DNA of 64,000 nucleotides. Source: Lachnospiraceae bacterium. GTDB lineage: Bacteria > Bacillota > Clostridia > Lachnospirales > Lachnospiraceae. Position numbers and translations under genes: made by a program. Location: positions 6,916-70,915 of the forward strand of contig JABZIZ010000014.1 in the NCBI GenBank assembly GCA_015258065.1, in the 5' to 3' direction. Positions 1 through 9,172 of this stretch are shown in pieces; positions within the stretch are counted from its first letter, which is position 1, and each line of letters starts with the position of its first letter. The notes beneath the pieces were generated by a model that saw nothing but the letters and a program-made list of their open reading frames with translations, did not search any database and was not told the DNA's origin.

Positions 1-1
1 G

Positions 2-1006
2 GACGGGTATAGCCTTTACATTGGCATTCCCTTCTGCCCCACGACCTGTTTGTACTGTTCCTTCCCTTCCTACCCGATTGCCCGATATGCGGGATTGGTG
101 GAGAATTATCTGTCCTGTCTCTATCAAGAAATGGATGAGGTTGCGCAGATCATGAGAGGAAAGCAGCTCAATACCATCTATGTGGGAGGGGGGACACCTA
201 CCACGCTGTCACCTGCGCAGTCTGCGGATATGCTTGCGCATCTGCGGAAAACCTTTGATTTTACCCACCTGAGGGAATTTACGGTAGAGAGCGGAAGACC
301 GGATTCCATGACGATGGAAAAGCTTAGAACCCTGCGGGAATTCGGCGTGGACAGGATCTCCGTCAATCCGCAGAGCATGCGGGAAGAGACGTTACACCGA
401 ATCGGAAGAGCGCATACGGTGAGGCAGACGTTGGATGCGTTTTATCTGGCTAGAGAGGCGGGCTTTGATCAAATCAATATGGATCTGATTTTGGGCCTTC
501 CCGGGGAGACGGAAGAAGATGTGGCTTATACACTGCGGGAAATCGAAAAGCTTTCTCCGGATGATCTGACCGTGCATTCTCTGGCGGTCAAGAGGGGCTC
601 CAAACTTCATGAAATATTGCTGGAGGAAAGGCGCACCGGAAGGAAGACGGACCTTGGAGAAGAAACAAAAGAAGAGGGGGAGATTTCCGAGAGAATGATG
701 CAGATTGCGGAGACGGGTGCGAGAGGAATGGGACTTTCTCCCTACTACCTTTATAGGCAGAAAAACATGGCAGGCAATCTGGAGAACATCGGATTTGCTC
801 GGGAAGGAAAAGAAGGACTATACAATGTCCTCATCATGGAAGAAGTGCAGTCCATTGTAGCACTGGGAGCGGGCAGCGTTTCCAAAAGGGTATTTTCCGG
901 GGGAAGGGAAGGCAGGATAGAGAGGTGTGATAACGTCAAGGAGGTGACACAGTATATCAGCCGTATCGAGGAGATGATAGACAGAAAGAGGAAGCTCTTT
1001 CTGTGA
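2..1006 (+). CDS. hemZ: Oxygen-independent coproporphyrinogen III dehydrogenase-like radical SAM protein, 5' end outside window
   Basis: This is the C-terminal part of a HemZ-type radical SAM enzyme, the family assigned to anaerobic oxidative decarboxylation of coproporphyrinogen in haem synthesis. The frame is open from base 2, so the true start lies upstream of the window. The first visible residues include CPTTCLYC, the CxxxCxxC motif that binds the 4Fe-4S cluster, followed by YVGGGTPT and later DLILGLPGE, both typical of HemN/HemZ. The gene ends 146 bp before topA. HemZ rather than HemN or HemW is chosen from the neighbourhood (hemZ lies beside topA/codY in related Clostridia) and the single-cluster layout; the exact substrate is inference. 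Confidence 0.85.
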   Translation, partial: DGYSLYIGIPFCPTTCLYCSFPSYPIARYAGLVENYLSCLYQEMDEVAQIMRGKQLNTIYVGGGTPTTLSPAQSADMLAHLRKTFDFTHLREFTVESGRPDSMTMEKLRTLREFGVDRISVNPQSMREETLHRIGRAHTVRQTLDAFYLAREAGFDQINMDLILGLPGETEEDVAYTLREIEKLSPDDLTVHSLAVKRGSKLHEILLEERRTGRKTDLGEETKEEGEISERMMQIAETGARGMGLSPYYLYRQKNMAGNLENIGFAREGKEGLYNVLIMEEVQSIVALGAGSVSKRVFSGGREGRIERCDNVKEVTQYISRIEEMIDRKRKLFL

Positions 1007-1152
1007 GTCTTTTTCGATACTTACTCTTGATCTTCATTCTTTTTCAGCGTATATTTATAAATTGGTTATTAATTTCCGAGATAACGGTGTCAAAAAGTCG
1101 AAAATCGATGTAGGCTTGCTTGCAAGACTTCGATCATAAGGGAATGGAATAG

Positions 1153-3249
1153 ATGGCAAAGAAGAATCTGGTGATCGTAGAGTCGCCAACCAAAGTGAAG
1201 GCAATCAAAAAGTTTCTGGGGAGCAATTATGAGGTGGCTGCTTCCAACGGGCATGTACGTGACCTGCCCAAGAGTCGAATGGGAGTAGACGTGGAGCATG
1301 ATTATGATCCGCAGTATATTACGATTCGTGGAAAGGGGGAGTTGCTTGCCGGCCTGAGGAAGATGGTGAAGAAGGCGGATCATGTCTATCTTGCAACGGA
1401 CCCGGACCGCGAGGGGGAGGCCATAGCCTGGCATTTAATTGCCGCACTGAAGCTGGAAGAAAATAAGAGCAAGGTATCCAGGATCACCTTTAATGAAATC
1501 ACAAAGAACGCGGTGCGGGAGTCTTTGAAGCATGCAAGACAGATCGATATGGATCTGGTGGATGCGCAGCAGGCCAGGCGGGTACTGGACCGTGTGGTCG
1601 GCTATGAAATTTCCCCTCTTTTATGGGAAAAAATCAAGAGAGGTCTTTCCGCCGGCAGAGTGCAGAGCGTGGCGCTTCGCATTATCTGTGACAGAGAGGA
1701 GGAGATCGACTCCTTTTTGCCACAGGAATACTGGACGCTAGATGCTATTTTACATGCGGAAGGGGAGAAGAAGCCGCTGGTTGCGCACTATTGGGGAGAT
1801 AAGAGCGGAAAAAAGGATATACCGGACAAGGACACGCTGGATCAGATTCTGGCGTCTCTGAAAGGCGCCTCTTATCAGGTGGCGGAGGTGAAGACGACAA
1901 CAAGAACCAAGAAACCGCCACTTCCTTTTACGACATCCACCTTGCAGCAACAGGCGTCCCGGGCGCTCAATTTTTCTACGCAAAAGACCATGCGAATTGC
2001 GCAGCAGCTGTATGAAGGAATTGACATGAAAGGGCAGGGAACGGTCGGTTTGATCACCTATCTGCGTACCGATTCCACCAGGATTGCGGCGGAAGCCAAG
2101 GCGGCGGCTGCAGATTATATTGCAAAAGAGTATGGAAAGGAATACCTCGGGCAGCAGGAGGTGCGCACCAAGAACGAAGAAAGGATTCAAGATGCGCATG
2201 AAGCCATAAGGCCGACGGACATTACCAGAAATCCGACCGTGGTAAAAGATTCTCTTTCCAGAGATCAATTCCGCCTCTATCAACTGATTTGGAAACGGTT
2301 TACGGCAAGCAGAATGGCGGCGGCGCAGTATGAGACCACGAATATCAAAATTGATGCGAACGAAGCGAGATTTGCGCTGGGAGCAACGAAAACCATTTTT
2401 GACGGCTTTATGAATGTTTACACGGATGAGGAGAATGAGCCGGAAAAAAATCATCTGATTCGCGGAATCTCCCAGGACACGAAGCTGGCACTGGAAGACT
2501 TTGACGCACAACAGCATTTCACACAACCCAAACCTCATTATACAGAGGCTTCCCTCGTGCATGATCTGGAGGCGCTGGGCATTGGAAGACCTTCTACCTA
2601 TGCTCCGACCATCACGACGATTATGGCGCGCCACTATATCATCAAAGAGGACAAAAACCTCTACGTGACGGAACTGGGAGAAGCAGTGAATGAGATGATG
2701 AAAAAGAACTTCCCGGAGATCGTCGATGTGAATTTTACAGCCGGCATGGAAAAGAAGCTGGATGGGGTGGCGGACGGCACAGTGCAATGGAAGTCGATTA
2801 TTGAAGCCCTGTATCCGGATTTGGACAAAGCGGTCGCAAAGGCGAAAAAAGAGCTGGAAAAGGTGGAAATCGCCGAGGAAGAGACGGATGTCATCTGCGA
2901 AAACTGTGGCAGACACATGGTGATCAAGTATGGTCCGCATGGTAAATTCCTGGCCTGCCCCGGATTCCCGGAGTGTCGCAACACCAAACCTTATTTTGAA
3001 AAGATCGGAGTTGCCTGTCCCAAGTGCGGAGGAGATCTTGTTGTCAGAAAGACGAAAAAAGGACGCAGATACTACGGCTGCATCAATATACCCAATTGTG
3101 ACTTCATGGTATGGCAGAAGCCGTCGACGAAAAAATGTCCTAACTGCGGAGGACTGATGCTCGAGAAGGGAAATAAATTGGCATGTAATAATCCGGAATG
3201 CGGTTATGTTTGTGATAAAGAGTCCAAAAAGGAAGAGGACAGAGAATGA
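1153..3249 (+). CDS. topA: DNA topoisomerase I
   Basis: Type IA topoisomerase that relaxes negative supercoils by single-strand passage. The 698-residue protein has the full layout. An N-terminal TOPRIM domain carries the metal-binding DPDREGEA at residues 83-90, and the active-site tyrosine is Y303 within GLITYLRTDS. Three C-terminal zinc ribbons follow (CENC...CPGFPEC, CPKC...CINIPNC, CPNC...CNNPEC). The ATG at 1153 follows a short purine-rich stretch and begins MAKKNLVIVESPTK, the usual start of the family. The stop codon overlaps the codY start (ATGA), so topA and codY are probably translationally coupled. Length and motifs are normal and nothing suggests damage. Confidence 0.98.
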   Translation: MAKKNLVIVESPTKVKAIKKFLGSNYEVAASNGHVRDLPKSRMGVDVEHDYDPQYITIRGKGELLAGLRKMVKKADHVYLATDPDREGEAIAWHLIAALKLEENKSKVSRITFNEITKNAVRESLKHARQIDMDLVDAQQARRVLDRVVGYEISPLLWEKIKRGLSAGRVQSVALRIICDREEEIDSFLPQEYWTLDAILHAEGEKKPLVAHYWGDKSGKKDIPDKDTLDQILASLKGASYQVAEVKTTTRTKKPPLPFTTSTLQQQASRALNFSTQKTMRIAQQLYEGIDMKGQGTVGLITYLRTDSTRIAAEAKAAAADYIAKEYGKEYLGQQEVRTKNEERIQDAHEAIRPTDITRNPTVVKDSLSRDQFRLYQLIWKRFTASRMAAAQYETTNIKIDANEARFALGATKTIFDGFMNVYTDEENEPEKNHLIRGISQDTKLALEDFDAQQHFTQPKPHYTEASLVHDLEALGIGRPSTYAPTITTIMARHYIIKEDKNLYVTELGEAVNEMMKKNFPEIVDVNFTAGMEKKLDGVADGTVQWKSIIEALYPDLDKAVAKAKKELEKVEIAEEETDVICENCGRHMVIKYGPHGKFLACPGFPECRNTKPYFEKIGVACPKCGGDLVVRKTKKGRRYYGCINIPNCDFMVWQKPSTKKCPNCGGLMLEKGNKLACNNPECGYVCDKESKKEEDRE

Positions 3250-4025
3250 GCAGTGTACAATTATTGGACAAGACCAGACTGATTGGCAGATTGTTACATG
3301 AAAACAGTGCAAATAAGGTTGTCTTTAATGACCTTTGCGGGGTGTTGGGGCAGACCCTGCTCTCCAATTCCATTGTCATCAGCGGGAAGGGAAAGGTACT
3401 GGGGATTGGAAGGTGTCAGGGCATACCGGTGATCGAAGAGCTGGTAGGGGGCGAAGTAGGCACCTTTATTGATCCCATGTTAAATGAGCGTTTCCTGGCG
3501 ATTCTATCCACGAAGGAAAATGTGAATTTGACCACACTCGGGTTTGAGGACGAGGTGGTGACCCGTATGCAGGCATTGGTAACACCGATTGCAATTGCGG
3601 GGGAACGTCTGGGGACTCTCTTTTTATATAAAAAAGAAGGAACCTATGAGATTGATGATATTATCCTGTCGGAGTATGGAACAACGGTGGTGGGCCTGGA
3701 AATGCTCCGTGCAGTTACAGAGGAAACAGCGGAGGAAAATCGCAGGAAACAGGTGGTAAAGAGCGCAATGGGAACACTCTCCTATTCGGAGACCGAAGCG
3801 ATGGTACATGTATTTGATGAATTAAATGGGCTGGAGGGGGTTTTGGTTGCGAGCAAAATAGCCGATAAAGTAGGTATCACGAGAAGCGTCATTGTGAACG
3901 CTCTTCGGAAATTCGAATCGGCGGGAGTGATTGAATCCAGATCTTCAGGCATGAAGGGGACATATATTAAAGTGCTGAATGATTATATCTATCAAGAAAT
4001 CCAGGATGCAAAAGAAAGAATGTAA
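3246..4025 (+). CDS. codY: GTP-sensing global transcriptional regulator CodY
   Basis: CodY senses GTP and branched-chain amino acids and represses nutrient-scavenging, motility and competence genes during growth. The 259-residue protein matches the family length. The N-terminal GAF-like region (roughly residues 1-155) begins MSSVQLLDKTRLIGRLL, and the C-terminal winged helix contains ASKIADKVGITRSVIVNALRK. It overlaps topA by 4 bp and lies directly upstream of the flagellar operon, a placement shared with Bacillus, where CodY represses fla/che. A sequence reading AAATTTCGAAAGTT at 4032-4045, just past the codY stop, resembles a CodY box but lacks one central base, so any control of the flagellar promoter is inference. 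Confidence 0.97.
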   Translation: MSSVQLLDKTRLIGRLLHENSANKVVFNDLCGVLGQTLLSNSIVISGKGKVLGIGRCQGIPVIEELVGGEVGTFIDPMLNERFLAILSTKENVNLTTLGFEDEVVTRMQALVTPIAIAGERLGTLFLYKKEGTYEIDDIILSEYGTTVVGLEMLRAVTEETAEENRRKQVVKSAMGTLSYSETEAMVHVFDELNGLEGVLVASKIADKVGITRSVIVNALRKFESAGVIESRSSGMKGTYIKVLNDYIYQEIQDAKERM

Positions 4026-4058
4026 GCTAGAAAATTTCGAAAGTTGCGGCACAAGGTC

Positions 4059-4087
4059 TTGTGTTTCATTTAACTTTGGGATACAAT
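4059..4087 (+). promoter_or_regulatory. Putative sigma-A promoter of the flagellar operon
   Basis: TTGTGT at 4059-4064 and TACAAT at 4082-4087 are separated by 17 bases, which fits a vegetative promoter. It lies 42 bases before flgB, whose ribosome binding site is the GGGAGGAGG near 4112-4120. A degenerate CodY-box-like sequence lies about 15 bases upstream of the -35. The -35 is imperfect, so the call is moderate. Confidence 0.5.
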
Positions 4088-4128
4088 AATTAGGATACGA
4101 AACATATATCGTGGGAGGAGGAAAGTGA

Positions 4129-4527
4129 ATGATCCGATCAGGTGCATTTGATTACATTGATGTGTTGAAAGTCAGTGCAGATGCGGCGGCTCTCAGAAAC
4201 CGTGCGATTTCCAACAATCTGGCCAACGCCGATACGCCCGGTTATAAACGAAAAGACATTCACTTCGAGAATGAGCTAAAGCAAGCTCTTGGCTCCTCTA
4301 AATTCGTCCCGATGGACACCAAAGTTCGCAAACTTCGCAGTATGCATTTGATGCCTCAGGTGTATACAGATTACGCGGGAGTTTCTTATCGCCTAGACGG
4401 GAATAATGTCGATCCCGATACGGAAAATGTCATGCTTGCATCCAACCAGGTCAAATACAACGGACTTGCAGTTTCTTTACGTGCGGAATTCCAGAACCTT
4501 ACCAATGCAATGAGGAGTAACGTCTAA
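4129..4527 (+). CDS. flgB: Flagellar basal-body rod protein FlgB
   Basis: FlgB forms the proximal rod of the flagellar basal body together with FlgC, FlgF and FliE, after export by the flagellar type III apparatus. The 132-residue protein has the rod-family N-terminal signature around residues 22-40 (NRAISNNLANADTPGYKRKD) and the FlgB C-terminal part ending FQNLTNAMRSNV. The ATG at 4129 follows a strong GGGAGGAGG Shine-Dalgarno. It is the first gene of the flagellar operon in this window, 19 bp before flgC. Confidence 0.97.
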   Translation: MIRSGAFDYIDVLKVSADAAALRNRAISNNLANADTPGYKRKDIHFENELKQALGSSKFVPMDTKVRKLRSMHLMPQVYTDYAGVSYRLDGNNVDPDTENVMLASNQVKYNGLAVSLRAEFQNLTNAMRSNV

Positions 4528-4545
4528 TAGAAAGCAGGTGCATCT

Positions 4546-4995
4546 ATGAGTATATTTGATACCTTTCGTATCAATGCCTCCGGCATGACGGCGGAGCGGT
4601 TTCGAATGGACACGATTTCGCAAAACATGGCCAATGCAAACACCACGAGAACGGCAAATGGAAAGCCGTATCGACGGAAGGTGGTCACTTTTACGGAGAA
4701 GGTGAATCAGGGGAACGGTTCTTTTGCGGAAGCGCTTACCAGTGCAAGGGACGGGTTCCTTGGCAGCGGTGTTAAAGTAGATCGCGTACATGAGGATACC
4801 TGGACGAAGATGAACGTGGTTTACGATCCTTCTCATCCGGATGCAGACAGGAACGGCTATGTGACCTATCCGAATGTCAATACAGTCACAGAAATGACGA
4901 ATCTGATCGATGCCAGTAATGCATATCAGTCAAACGCCACCGCCTTTGAAGCAAGCAAGGCGATTGCAAACCGCGGACTGGAACTTTTTAGTTAA
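4546..4995 (+). CDS. flgC: Flagellar basal-body rod protein FlgC
   Basis: FlgC is the second proximal-rod subunit. The 149-residue sequence shows the rod-family signature near the N terminus (MDTISQNMANANTTRTANGKPY) and the conserved C-terminal heptad region ending FEASKAIANRGLELFS. The spacing of 18 bp from flgB, with an intervening AAGCAGGTG ribosome site, and 29 bp to the preferred fliE start support co-transcription. Length and order are those of other Firmicutes. Confidence 0.97.
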   Translation: MSIFDTFRINASGMTAERFRMDTISQNMANANTTRTANGKPYRRKVVTFTEKVNQGNGSFAEALTSARDGFLGSGVKVDRVHEDTWTKMNVVYDPSHPDADRNGYVTYPNVNTVTEMTNLIDASNAYQSNATAFEASKAIANRGLELFS

Positions 4996-5024
4996 CGGTG
5001 AATGGATTGGGGGGAGGAAAGATC

Positions 5025-5369
5025 ATGGCGGGTATAGGTGAACTACGTAACGTTTCTTCTGAAATAGTTGCCAAAGCGGCTTCACTGAACGGACTTTCCG
5101 GAAACAGGGAAACGGCAGTCGGTACCGGCAGCACGGACAAAGATTCTTTTTCCAGCATTTTTCAACAGGCATTGCAGAACATCCATACGACGAATGCGTA
5201 CTTATCGGACGCCGAAGATGAAGAAATTAAATGGGCTCTCGGAGAAACACAGAACACGCATGATCTTACGGTTGCTTTGCAAAAGGCTTCTCTGGCTTTA
5301 CAATACACCATTGCGGTGAGGGACCGCGCAATGACTGCTTATAATCAAATCATGCAGATGCAGATTTAA
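5025..5369 (+). CDS. fliE: Flagellar hook-basal body complex protein FliE
   Basis: FliE joins the MS ring to the rod. The C-terminal half carries the family pattern (DLTVALQKASLALQYTIAVR, residues about 84-103) followed by the usual KAYNEIM-like end, here MTAYNQIMQMQI. An in-frame GTG exists at 4998, but the ATG at 5025 is preceded by GGGGGGAGG at 5009-5017 with proper spacing, so the protein is given as 114 residues. It lies inside the flagellar operon between flgC and fliF. Confidence 0.95.
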   Translation: MAGIGELRNVSSEIVAKAASLNGLSGNRETAVGTGSTDKDSFSSIFQQALQNIHTTNAYLSDAEDEEIKWALGETQNTHDLTVALQKASLALQYTIAVRDRAMTAYNQIMQMQI

Positions 5370-5457
5370 TGCTGCCTTTGTTGTTTGAATCAAGTTCTAT
5401 TTGTTGTGGGTGATGTTTTAAAAATTCATTTGTCTTTTATGAGAGGGAAAACAGTCC

Positions 5458-7083
5458 ATGCCTGAACGATTACGTGCACTTCTGGACCGTCTGGTGGCCT
5501 GGTGGGGGAAGTTCTCAAGCAAACAGAAGACTCTGATTGTAATTGGCGCATCCAGTGTGCTTCTTACCATCGTTATTTTGGTCTCCGTCTTAACGAGACC
5601 TGTCTATGTCACCATCTATCAGGCATCGGATTATGAGGATGCCAAGACAGCCAAACAATTACTGGATGATAATAACATCAATTATAAGATGACGGATGAC
5701 GGGATGACCTTTTCCGTGTTAAAGGAGAAGGAATCGCAGGCCAATATTCTGCTTGGTGCAAACCAAATGCAGTCTCTGGATTATTCCATTGACAACGTCA
5801 CAAACGGTAGTTTTTCCACTACGGAATCGGATAAGCAAAAGAAGTTCGTCAGTTATTTGGAAAAGAAGCTCGCAACGGATTTCACGAACAGTTTTGATGC
5901 CATTGATTCCGCCAGTGTGGAACTGTCGATTCCTGAGAATGACGGCACATTAATTTCAGAGCAAAAAGAGGCGTCGGCGACTCTGATTCTGAAGCTGAAT
6001 GAGGAGCCGAAGTTCACGGATGAAAATGCCGCTTATTTGGCCAAGGCGGTTTCGGCCGCTCTGGGAAATAAAACGACGGATAGCATTGTCATCATGGACT
6101 CTGCGGGAAACATGCTGTTTTCCGGCGGAGAAGAAGGCTCCACAGGATTGGTGAGCAGCCAGCTGAATTATAAGTCTAAGGCAGAGCAGGCCCTAAAAAC
6201 CCAGGTTAGAAATGTTCTGTTGGGAACCAAGCTGTATGACAATGTCGAAGTGGGCGCCAATCTGGCGGTTGACTTCTCAAATAAGGAAACGGTAGACCAT
6301 CAGTATTCCGCTCCGGACGGCGCAACACAGGGGCTGATGAGTCAGCAGGACACATACGAATCGACCAATCAATCGGGGGTTTCCGGAGTGCCGGGGACGG
6401 ACTCGAATGATGAGACCTCTTATGTAACGCAGGACAATGGAAATTCCACCTCGTCTGTAGAACAGAATTCCACCAAATATCTTCCAAATGAGAAAATCAC
6501 GACGGAGAAACAGGGCTGGGGAGGCATTGATTACGCCACTTCTACCGTATCGGTGTCAGCGATCAATTATGTTGTCAATAACGAGGCGGATTATAAGGCA
6601 AGCGAGCATAATGGCCTTTCCTGGAGAGAATTCAAGGCGCAGAATGCAGCGCCGATCGCACAGAGCGATCAGACAACCATTGATCAGATGGTGCAGATGG
6701 TGAACGGTGCAACCGGTATTCCTACGCAGAATGTGACAGTGGCACTTTATGATCAGAATGTTTTCTTTGATAAGACGGGCGCAGGCGTGGGAGTCAGCGA
6801 TGTCTTGCAGATCCTGTTGATTATCGCGATTCTGGGCCTTCTGGGCTTTGTAATCTTCCGCAGTATGAGAACGGCAAAAGAAGAGGGAAACGGCGAAGAC
6901 CAACCGGAAGAACTGTCCGTAGAACAACTTTTGGAGTCACAGCCATCCAGCCAGTTTGGCAATATCGAGCTGGAAGAGGCTTCGGATACAATGAAGTCGA
7001 TTGCCAAATTTGTCAATGATAATCCGGAAGCGGCAGCTTCGCTTCTGCGTAACTGGCTGAATGAAGGGAACTCATACGCATAA
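5458..7083 (+). CDS. fliF: Flagellar M-ring protein FliF
   Basis: FliF assembles into the membrane MS ring, the base of the flagellum and the mount for the FliG switch ring. The 541-residue protein has a first membrane helix at about residues 23-45 (TLIVIGASSVLLTIVILVSV), the YscJ/FliF ring-building motifs, and a long Gly/Ser/Gln-rich periplasmic loop (about 280-345). A second membrane helix lies at about 443-463, followed by a cytoplasmic C-terminal tail that would bind FliG. The ATG at 5458 follows GAGAGGGAAA. No defects are seen. Confidence 0.97.
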   Translation: MPERLRALLDRLVAWWGKFSSKQKTLIVIGASSVLLTIVILVSVLTRPVYVTIYQASDYEDAKTAKQLLDDNNINYKMTDDGMTFSVLKEKESQANILLGANQMQSLDYSIDNVTNGSFSTTESDKQKKFVSYLEKKLATDFTNSFDAIDSASVELSIPENDGTLISEQKEASATLILKLNEEPKFTDENAAYLAKAVSAALGNKTTDSIVIMDSAGNMLFSGGEEGSTGLVSSQLNYKSKAEQALKTQVRNVLLGTKLYDNVEVGANLAVDFSNKETVDHQYSAPDGATQGLMSQQDTYESTNQSGVSGVPGTDSNDETSYVTQDNGNSTSSVEQNSTKYLPNEKITTEKQGWGGIDYATSTVSVSAINYVVNNEADYKASEHNGLSWREFKAQNAAPIAQSDQTTIDQMVQMVNGATGIPTQNVTVALYDQNVFFDKTGAGVGVSDVLQILLIIAILGLLGFVIFRSMRTAKEEGNGEDQPEELSVEQLLESQPSSQFGNIELEEASDTMKSIAKFVNDNPEAAASLLRNWLNEGNSYA

Positions 7084-7168
7084 GAGAATCGGGTTCGACG
7101 AAACAGAGGATGGTACTAGGCCTTAGGGCTAACGTCTAACAGGAGTAACGGGGGGAGCAGTTTCGGAT

Positions 7169-8212
7169 ATGCCTGCTGCAGCAAACAAAAAAAAAGGACC
7201 GGAGGATGTGTTAAGAGGACTGAGCGGAATGCAAAAAGCCGCCATTCTTCTGATTGCACTTGGACCGGAGAAAAGTTCACTGATTTTCAAATACCTGAAG
7301 GAAGAGGAAATCGAAGAGCTAACGCTTGAAATCGCCAATACGAGAAGCGTCACGCCACAGGTGAAGGATGCCATTATAGACGAATTTTACGGCGTCTGCC
7401 TCGCACAACAGTATATCGCTGAGGGCGGCATAAACTATGCGAAGGAACTGCTGGAGAAGGCACTTGGAGAAGACAAGGCCATTGATGTGATTTCCCGCTT
7501 GACCTCTTCGCTGCAAGTCCGTCCGTTTGAATTTATTCGCAGAACCGAACCGCAGCAGCTATTGACTTTTATTCAGGATGAGCATCCGCAGACGATTGCA
7601 CTCATCCTGTCTTATATTCCAACCCAACAGGCGGCACTTATTTTGTCGGCGTTGCCGCCGGACAGACAGTCTGATGTGGCAAAGCGCATTGCAACCATGG
7701 ATCGGACGAGCCCGGACACCATCAAGGACGTGGAGAACATTTTGGAAACGAAATTATCTTCTCTGGTCAATCAGGATTATACCATCGTCGGGGGTGTCGA
7801 CTCTGTGGTCGATATTCTCAATACGGTGGATCGCGCAACCGAAAAACATATTGTCGAAACACTCGAGGTCGAGGATCCGGAGCTGGCAGACGAAATTCGG
7901 AAGAAGATGTTTGTCTTCGAGGATATTCTCCTGCTGGACGATCGTTCTATTCAGCGTGTACTTCGTGAAGTGGAAAATAATGATCTTGCTATGGCTTGTA
8001 AGACTGCGAATGAACAGGTACAGGACGCCATCTTCCGTAATCTCTCCAGCCGTTTGTCCACCATGATCAAAGAAGACATGGAATTCATGGGTCCGGTGCG
8101 AATGAAGGATGTGGAGGAAGCACAGCAGAAGATAGTGAATACGATTCGCAGACTGGAAGACGCCGGCGATATCGTGATTTCCAGAGGTGGAGGTGACGAA
8201 ATCGTTGTCTAA
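7169..8212 (+). CDS. fliG: Flagellar motor switch protein FliG
   Basis: FliG is the rotor protein of the switch complex; its C-terminal domain interacts with the MotA stator. The 347-residue protein has the expected three domains. The EHPQTIALILSY motif of the middle domain is at about residues 138-149, and the C-terminal charged helix MFVFEDILLLDDRSIQRVLREVE holds the residues involved in torque generation. The ATG at 7169 follows GGGGGGAG with suitable spacing. The 3' end carries a Shine-Dalgarno for fliH inside the coding sequence. Confidence 0.97.
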   Translation: MPAAANKKKGPEDVLRGLSGMQKAAILLIALGPEKSSLIFKYLKEEEIEELTLEIANTRSVTPQVKDAIIDEFYGVCLAQQYIAEGGINYAKELLEKALGEDKAIDVISRLTSSLQVRPFEFIRRTEPQQLLTFIQDEHPQTIALILSYIPTQQAALILSALPPDRQSDVAKRIATMDRTSPDTIKDVENILETKLSSLVNQDYTIVGGVDSVVDILNTVDRATEKHIVETLEVEDPELADEIRKKMFVFEDILLLDDRSIQRVLREVENNDLAMACKTANEQVQDAIFRNLSSRLSTMIKEDMEFMGPVRMKDVEEAQQKIVNTIRRLEDAGDIVISRGGGDEIVV

Positions 8213-9170
8213 ATCGAATCTGGTTAAATCCAATTGGGTCATTCTACATGAGAATGATACCCTCATGATTGATAACAATTCCCTGTCCGATGAAAGAATC
8301 CATGAGTTTCAAGAGGAAGAGGAACGAAAGAAAAAAGTGTCGGAAACGATGAGCCAGGAGGAAATGGCAGACGCTTTTGACGAGGGTCTTCCGGCGAGAC
8401 AGGTGGAGATTCTTCATCCGGATGAGAACAATGAGGGAGAGGAGTCCTCGGAGGGCACGGAAGAGGACACTTCGAATTTGTTGTTGGACGAGAAGACCAT
8501 AGACAGCGCCGAATCGAAACGGATAGAAGAAACAAGTCAGAGGTTTTTTTCAACAGAAACTTCTCCGGAAGATCAGGTGCAGGCCAAGATGATCCTTCAG
8601 GATGCACAAACGCAGGCAGATCAGATTGTAGCGGATGCGAAGGAACAGGCGAAACAGATCATTGAGGAAGCCGAGCGGGAAGGGTTTGCGCATGGCAAGG
8701 CGGAAGGCCTGAAACAGGGAGAAGATGAGGTCAGGGCAAAGATCGAGGAAGAGATCGAGAAGCGAAAGAAAGAGCTGACGGCAAACTATGAGAAACAAAT
8801 CAGCTCGATTGAGCCGGAAATGGTCGATACGCTAACCAGAATCTATGAGCATGTTTTCCATGTGAACTTCGGTAAAGATAAAGCAATCGTACTTCATCTG
8901 CTGCAGAGCGCTCTTTCCAGACTGGATTCCAACCAGGGTTTTATTGTTCATGTTTCTTCAGATGATTATGATGAGATCATGGATGAAAAAGAGACGCTTC
9001 GTCAATGTATCACAAACCCGAATGCCACCATGGATCTGATTGAGGATACCATGTTGAAAGCAGGGGAGTGTATGATCGAAACAGAGGGGGGGATTTTTGA
9101 CTGTTCTCTCGGCACGGAGCTTTCCGAGTTGTCAAGGAAGCTGAGGCTCCTGTCCTTTGACAGGCGATAG
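8205..9170 (+). CDS. fliH: Flagellar assembly protein FliH
   Basis: FliH is the stator-like regulator of the export ATPase FliI and helps dock it at the export gate. The protein is acidic in its first half and has a long A/E/Q-rich coiled-coil region (about residues 125-200) before the globular FliH C-terminal part. In-frame GTG codons exist at 8187 and 8193. The TTG at 8205 is preferred because GGAGGTGA at 8189-8196 lies 8 bases ahead of it, giving 321 residues and an 8-bp overlap with fliG. The neighbours on both sides are the normal partners of FliH, so the call rests on both context and sequence. Confidence 0.9.
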   Translation: MSKSNLVKSNWVILHENDTLMIDNNSLSDERIHEFQEEEERKKKVSETMSQEEMADAFDEGLPARQVEILHPDENNEGEESSEGTEEDTSNLLLDEKTIDSAESKRIEETSQRFFSTETSPEDQVQAKMILQDAQTQADQIVADAKEQAKQIIEEAEREGFAHGKAEGLKQGEDEVRAKIEEEIEKRKKELTANYEKQISSIEPEMVDTLTRIYEHVFHVNFGKDKAIVLHLLQSALSRLDSNQGFIVHVSSDDYDEIMDEKETLRQCITNPNATMDLIEDTMLKAGECMIETEGGIFDCSLGTELSELSRKLRLLSFDRR

Positions 9171-9172
9171 CG

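Noticed and set aside
1750..3312. Long minus-strand open frame opposite topA
   Set aside because: It mirrors the codon pattern of topA, has no ribosome site and no recognisable domain; topA is certain.
4032..4045. CodY box upstream of flgB
   Set aside because: The sequence lacks one central base relative to the consensus, so it is mentioned only as a weak possibility and not listed as a feature.
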